Assembly: GCA_964651325.1 (NCBI GenBank)
Contig: CAZYXP010000084.1
Coordinates: 1 to 14,261, forward strand
From: JADFOB01 sp964651325
GTDB taxonomy: Bacteria > Planctomycetota > Phycisphaerae > UBA1845
Reading direction: 5' to 3'
DNA: 14,261 nucleotides
Shown here: positions 13,615 through 14,261 of the stretch, one piece after another
How positions within the stretch are numbered: position 1 is the stretch's first letter
Layout of the letters: every line of letters starts with the position of its first letter
Notes under the pieces: model-generated
The model's database searches: none
The model's input: only the letters and a program-made list of their open reading frames with translations
Told to the model about the DNA's origin: nothing
Program-made: the position numbers and the translations under genes

Positions 13615-14261
13615 TTGCCAGATCCGTCGCCACAGACCAATGAATCGCCAGAGGAAAACGGCCCGCCCAGGGCCGAGCCCCAGACCAAGAAGATCGACAA
13701 GTATTTCCGCGCGATGACCAAGCACAACGCGTCTGATATGCACATGAAAGCGGATACTCCGTGCAAGTTTCGGATGAAGGGCGCGATTCGCAACATCGAT
13801 AACCAAGCGATGACGCACGAACAGATCGAGGCGATGATGTTCGAGGTGCTGACCGACAAGCAGATTGCCCGGTTTAAGCAGGTGGGCTCGCTGGACTTCG
13901 CGTACCAGCTCGGAGAGGGCGATCGTTACCGGATCAACGCGTTCTTGCAGCGCGGCAAGATGTCCGTGGCGGCTCGGCGCGTTCCCCGGGAAATCCTCTC
14001 CCTCAAGGAGCTGCACCTTCCCGACTCGCTGATTGAGCTGACGAAGCTTCGCCAGGGATTGGTGCTTTTTGCCGGCATCACGGGAAGCGGCAAGAGTACG
14101 AGCATCGCGGCCATTCTGGAAGAGATCAACCGCGTGCGCCCTTGCCACATTGTTACGGTAGAGGATCCGATTGAGTTTCTCTACGACGACAAGAAGGCCT
14201 TCATCAATCAACGCGAAATCGGTTTGGACGTCGAAAGCTTCTCCGAAGCCCTCAAGTTCCT
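13615..14261 (+). CDS. pilT: PilT-like type IV pilus retraction ATPase, N-terminal part
   Basis: Open through the right edge: 215 codons are visible of a protein normally near 350-400 residues. A polar, Pro/Glu-rich leader (1-23) precedes the PilT N-terminal PAS-like domain (KIDKYFRAMTKHNASDMHM, about 25-43; FRMKGAIRNID; LDFAYQL; RYRINAF). Then comes the ATPase core with Walker A GITGSGKST (154-162, Lys160) and the Asp-box HIVTVEDPIEF (178-188, Glu183). The PilT family powers pilus retraction from the cytoplasmic side of the inner membrane. The start is TTG 13615: an in-frame TGA lies at 13606-13608, no ATG occurs before 13714, and ATG 13714 would remove the first helix. A strong GGGAGAGGA supports TTG. 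PilU or another PilT paralogue is possible; GspE/PilB is less likely because the N-terminal domain begins at once. Confidence 0.88.
   Translation, partial: MPDPSPQTNESPEENGPPRAEPQTKKIDKYFRAMTKHNASDMHMKADTPCKFRMKGAIRNIDNQAMTHEQIEAMMFEVLTDKQIARFKQVGSLDFAYQLGEGDRYRINAFLQRGKMSVAARRVPREILSLKELHLPDSLIELTKLRQGLVLFAGITGSGKSTSIAAILEEINRVRPCHIVTVEDPIEFLYDDKKAFINQREIGLDVESFSEALKF

Noticed and set aside
13440..13643. Possible small secreted protein of 67 codons upstream of the PilT-like gene
   Set aside because: It overlaps the ATPase start out of frame, has no ribosome binding site, and covers GC-rich hairpins.
13567..14211. 214-codon minus-strand open frame at the right end
   Set aside because: It is the antisense of the PilT-like ATPase, whose Walker A and Asp-box are clear in the plus frame.

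Overview
The window is GC-rich bacterial chromosome with eleven recognisable protein-coding genes, two of them cut by the window edges. No rRNA, tRNA, CRISPR array, transposase or phage gene is visible. The gene set is a mixture of housekeeping and envelope genes: topoisomerase I, a PpiD/SurA-like anchored folding factor, a FIST sensor, a DUF4139 secreted protein, a lipoprotein, a J-domain protein, a pteridine-reductase-like SDR and a PilT-type ATPase. Together with the hairpin repeats between genes, it fits a Gram-negative, type IV pilus-bearing bacterium. My best guess is Planctomycetota (Phycisphaerae-like or related), from general familiarity and not from any search; Acidobacteriota or Myxococcota cannot be excluded.

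Layout. 1-3862 is all minus strand: the first 18 codons of a nucleotide-sugar epimerase-like gene (1-54), a SnoaL-like protein (332-742) and topA (1004-3862). A 411-bp divergent spacer with a candidate promoter and a hairpin separates topA from a 627-residue PpiD-like protein (4274-6157). A 761-bp gene-free stretch follows (6158-6918). It holds several nested or tandem hairpins ending in a terminator-like stem and T-run, and is the best candidate here for an undescribed structured RNA. The FIST protein (6919-8157, minus) and the DUF4139 protein (8353-9924, plus) diverge. The DUF4139 gene converges on a lipoprotein gene (9933-10646, minus) with only 8 bp between stops. The 599-bp gap 10647-11245 contains a perfect 16-bp palindrome and a long, interrupted, near-palindromic repeat (10802-11084).

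The right part is a plus-strand run: J-domain protein (11246-12217), a small two-helix membrane protein overlapping it by ATGA (12214-12615), an SDR with the pteridine reductase Asp/Tyr/Lys pattern (12637-13380), and the start of a PilT-like retraction ATPase (13615 to the window end). The ATPase apparently starts at TTG. The first three may form one transcription unit; their functional connection is unknown.

No defence island, mobile gene cluster or obviously new multi-gene system is visible. The more unusual content lies between genes (structured RNA candidate, large inverted repeat) and in details of individual proteins: a zinc-finger-free TopA with a lysine-rich tail, a PpiD-like protein without an evident parvulin domain, and a possibly leaderless J-protein gene.
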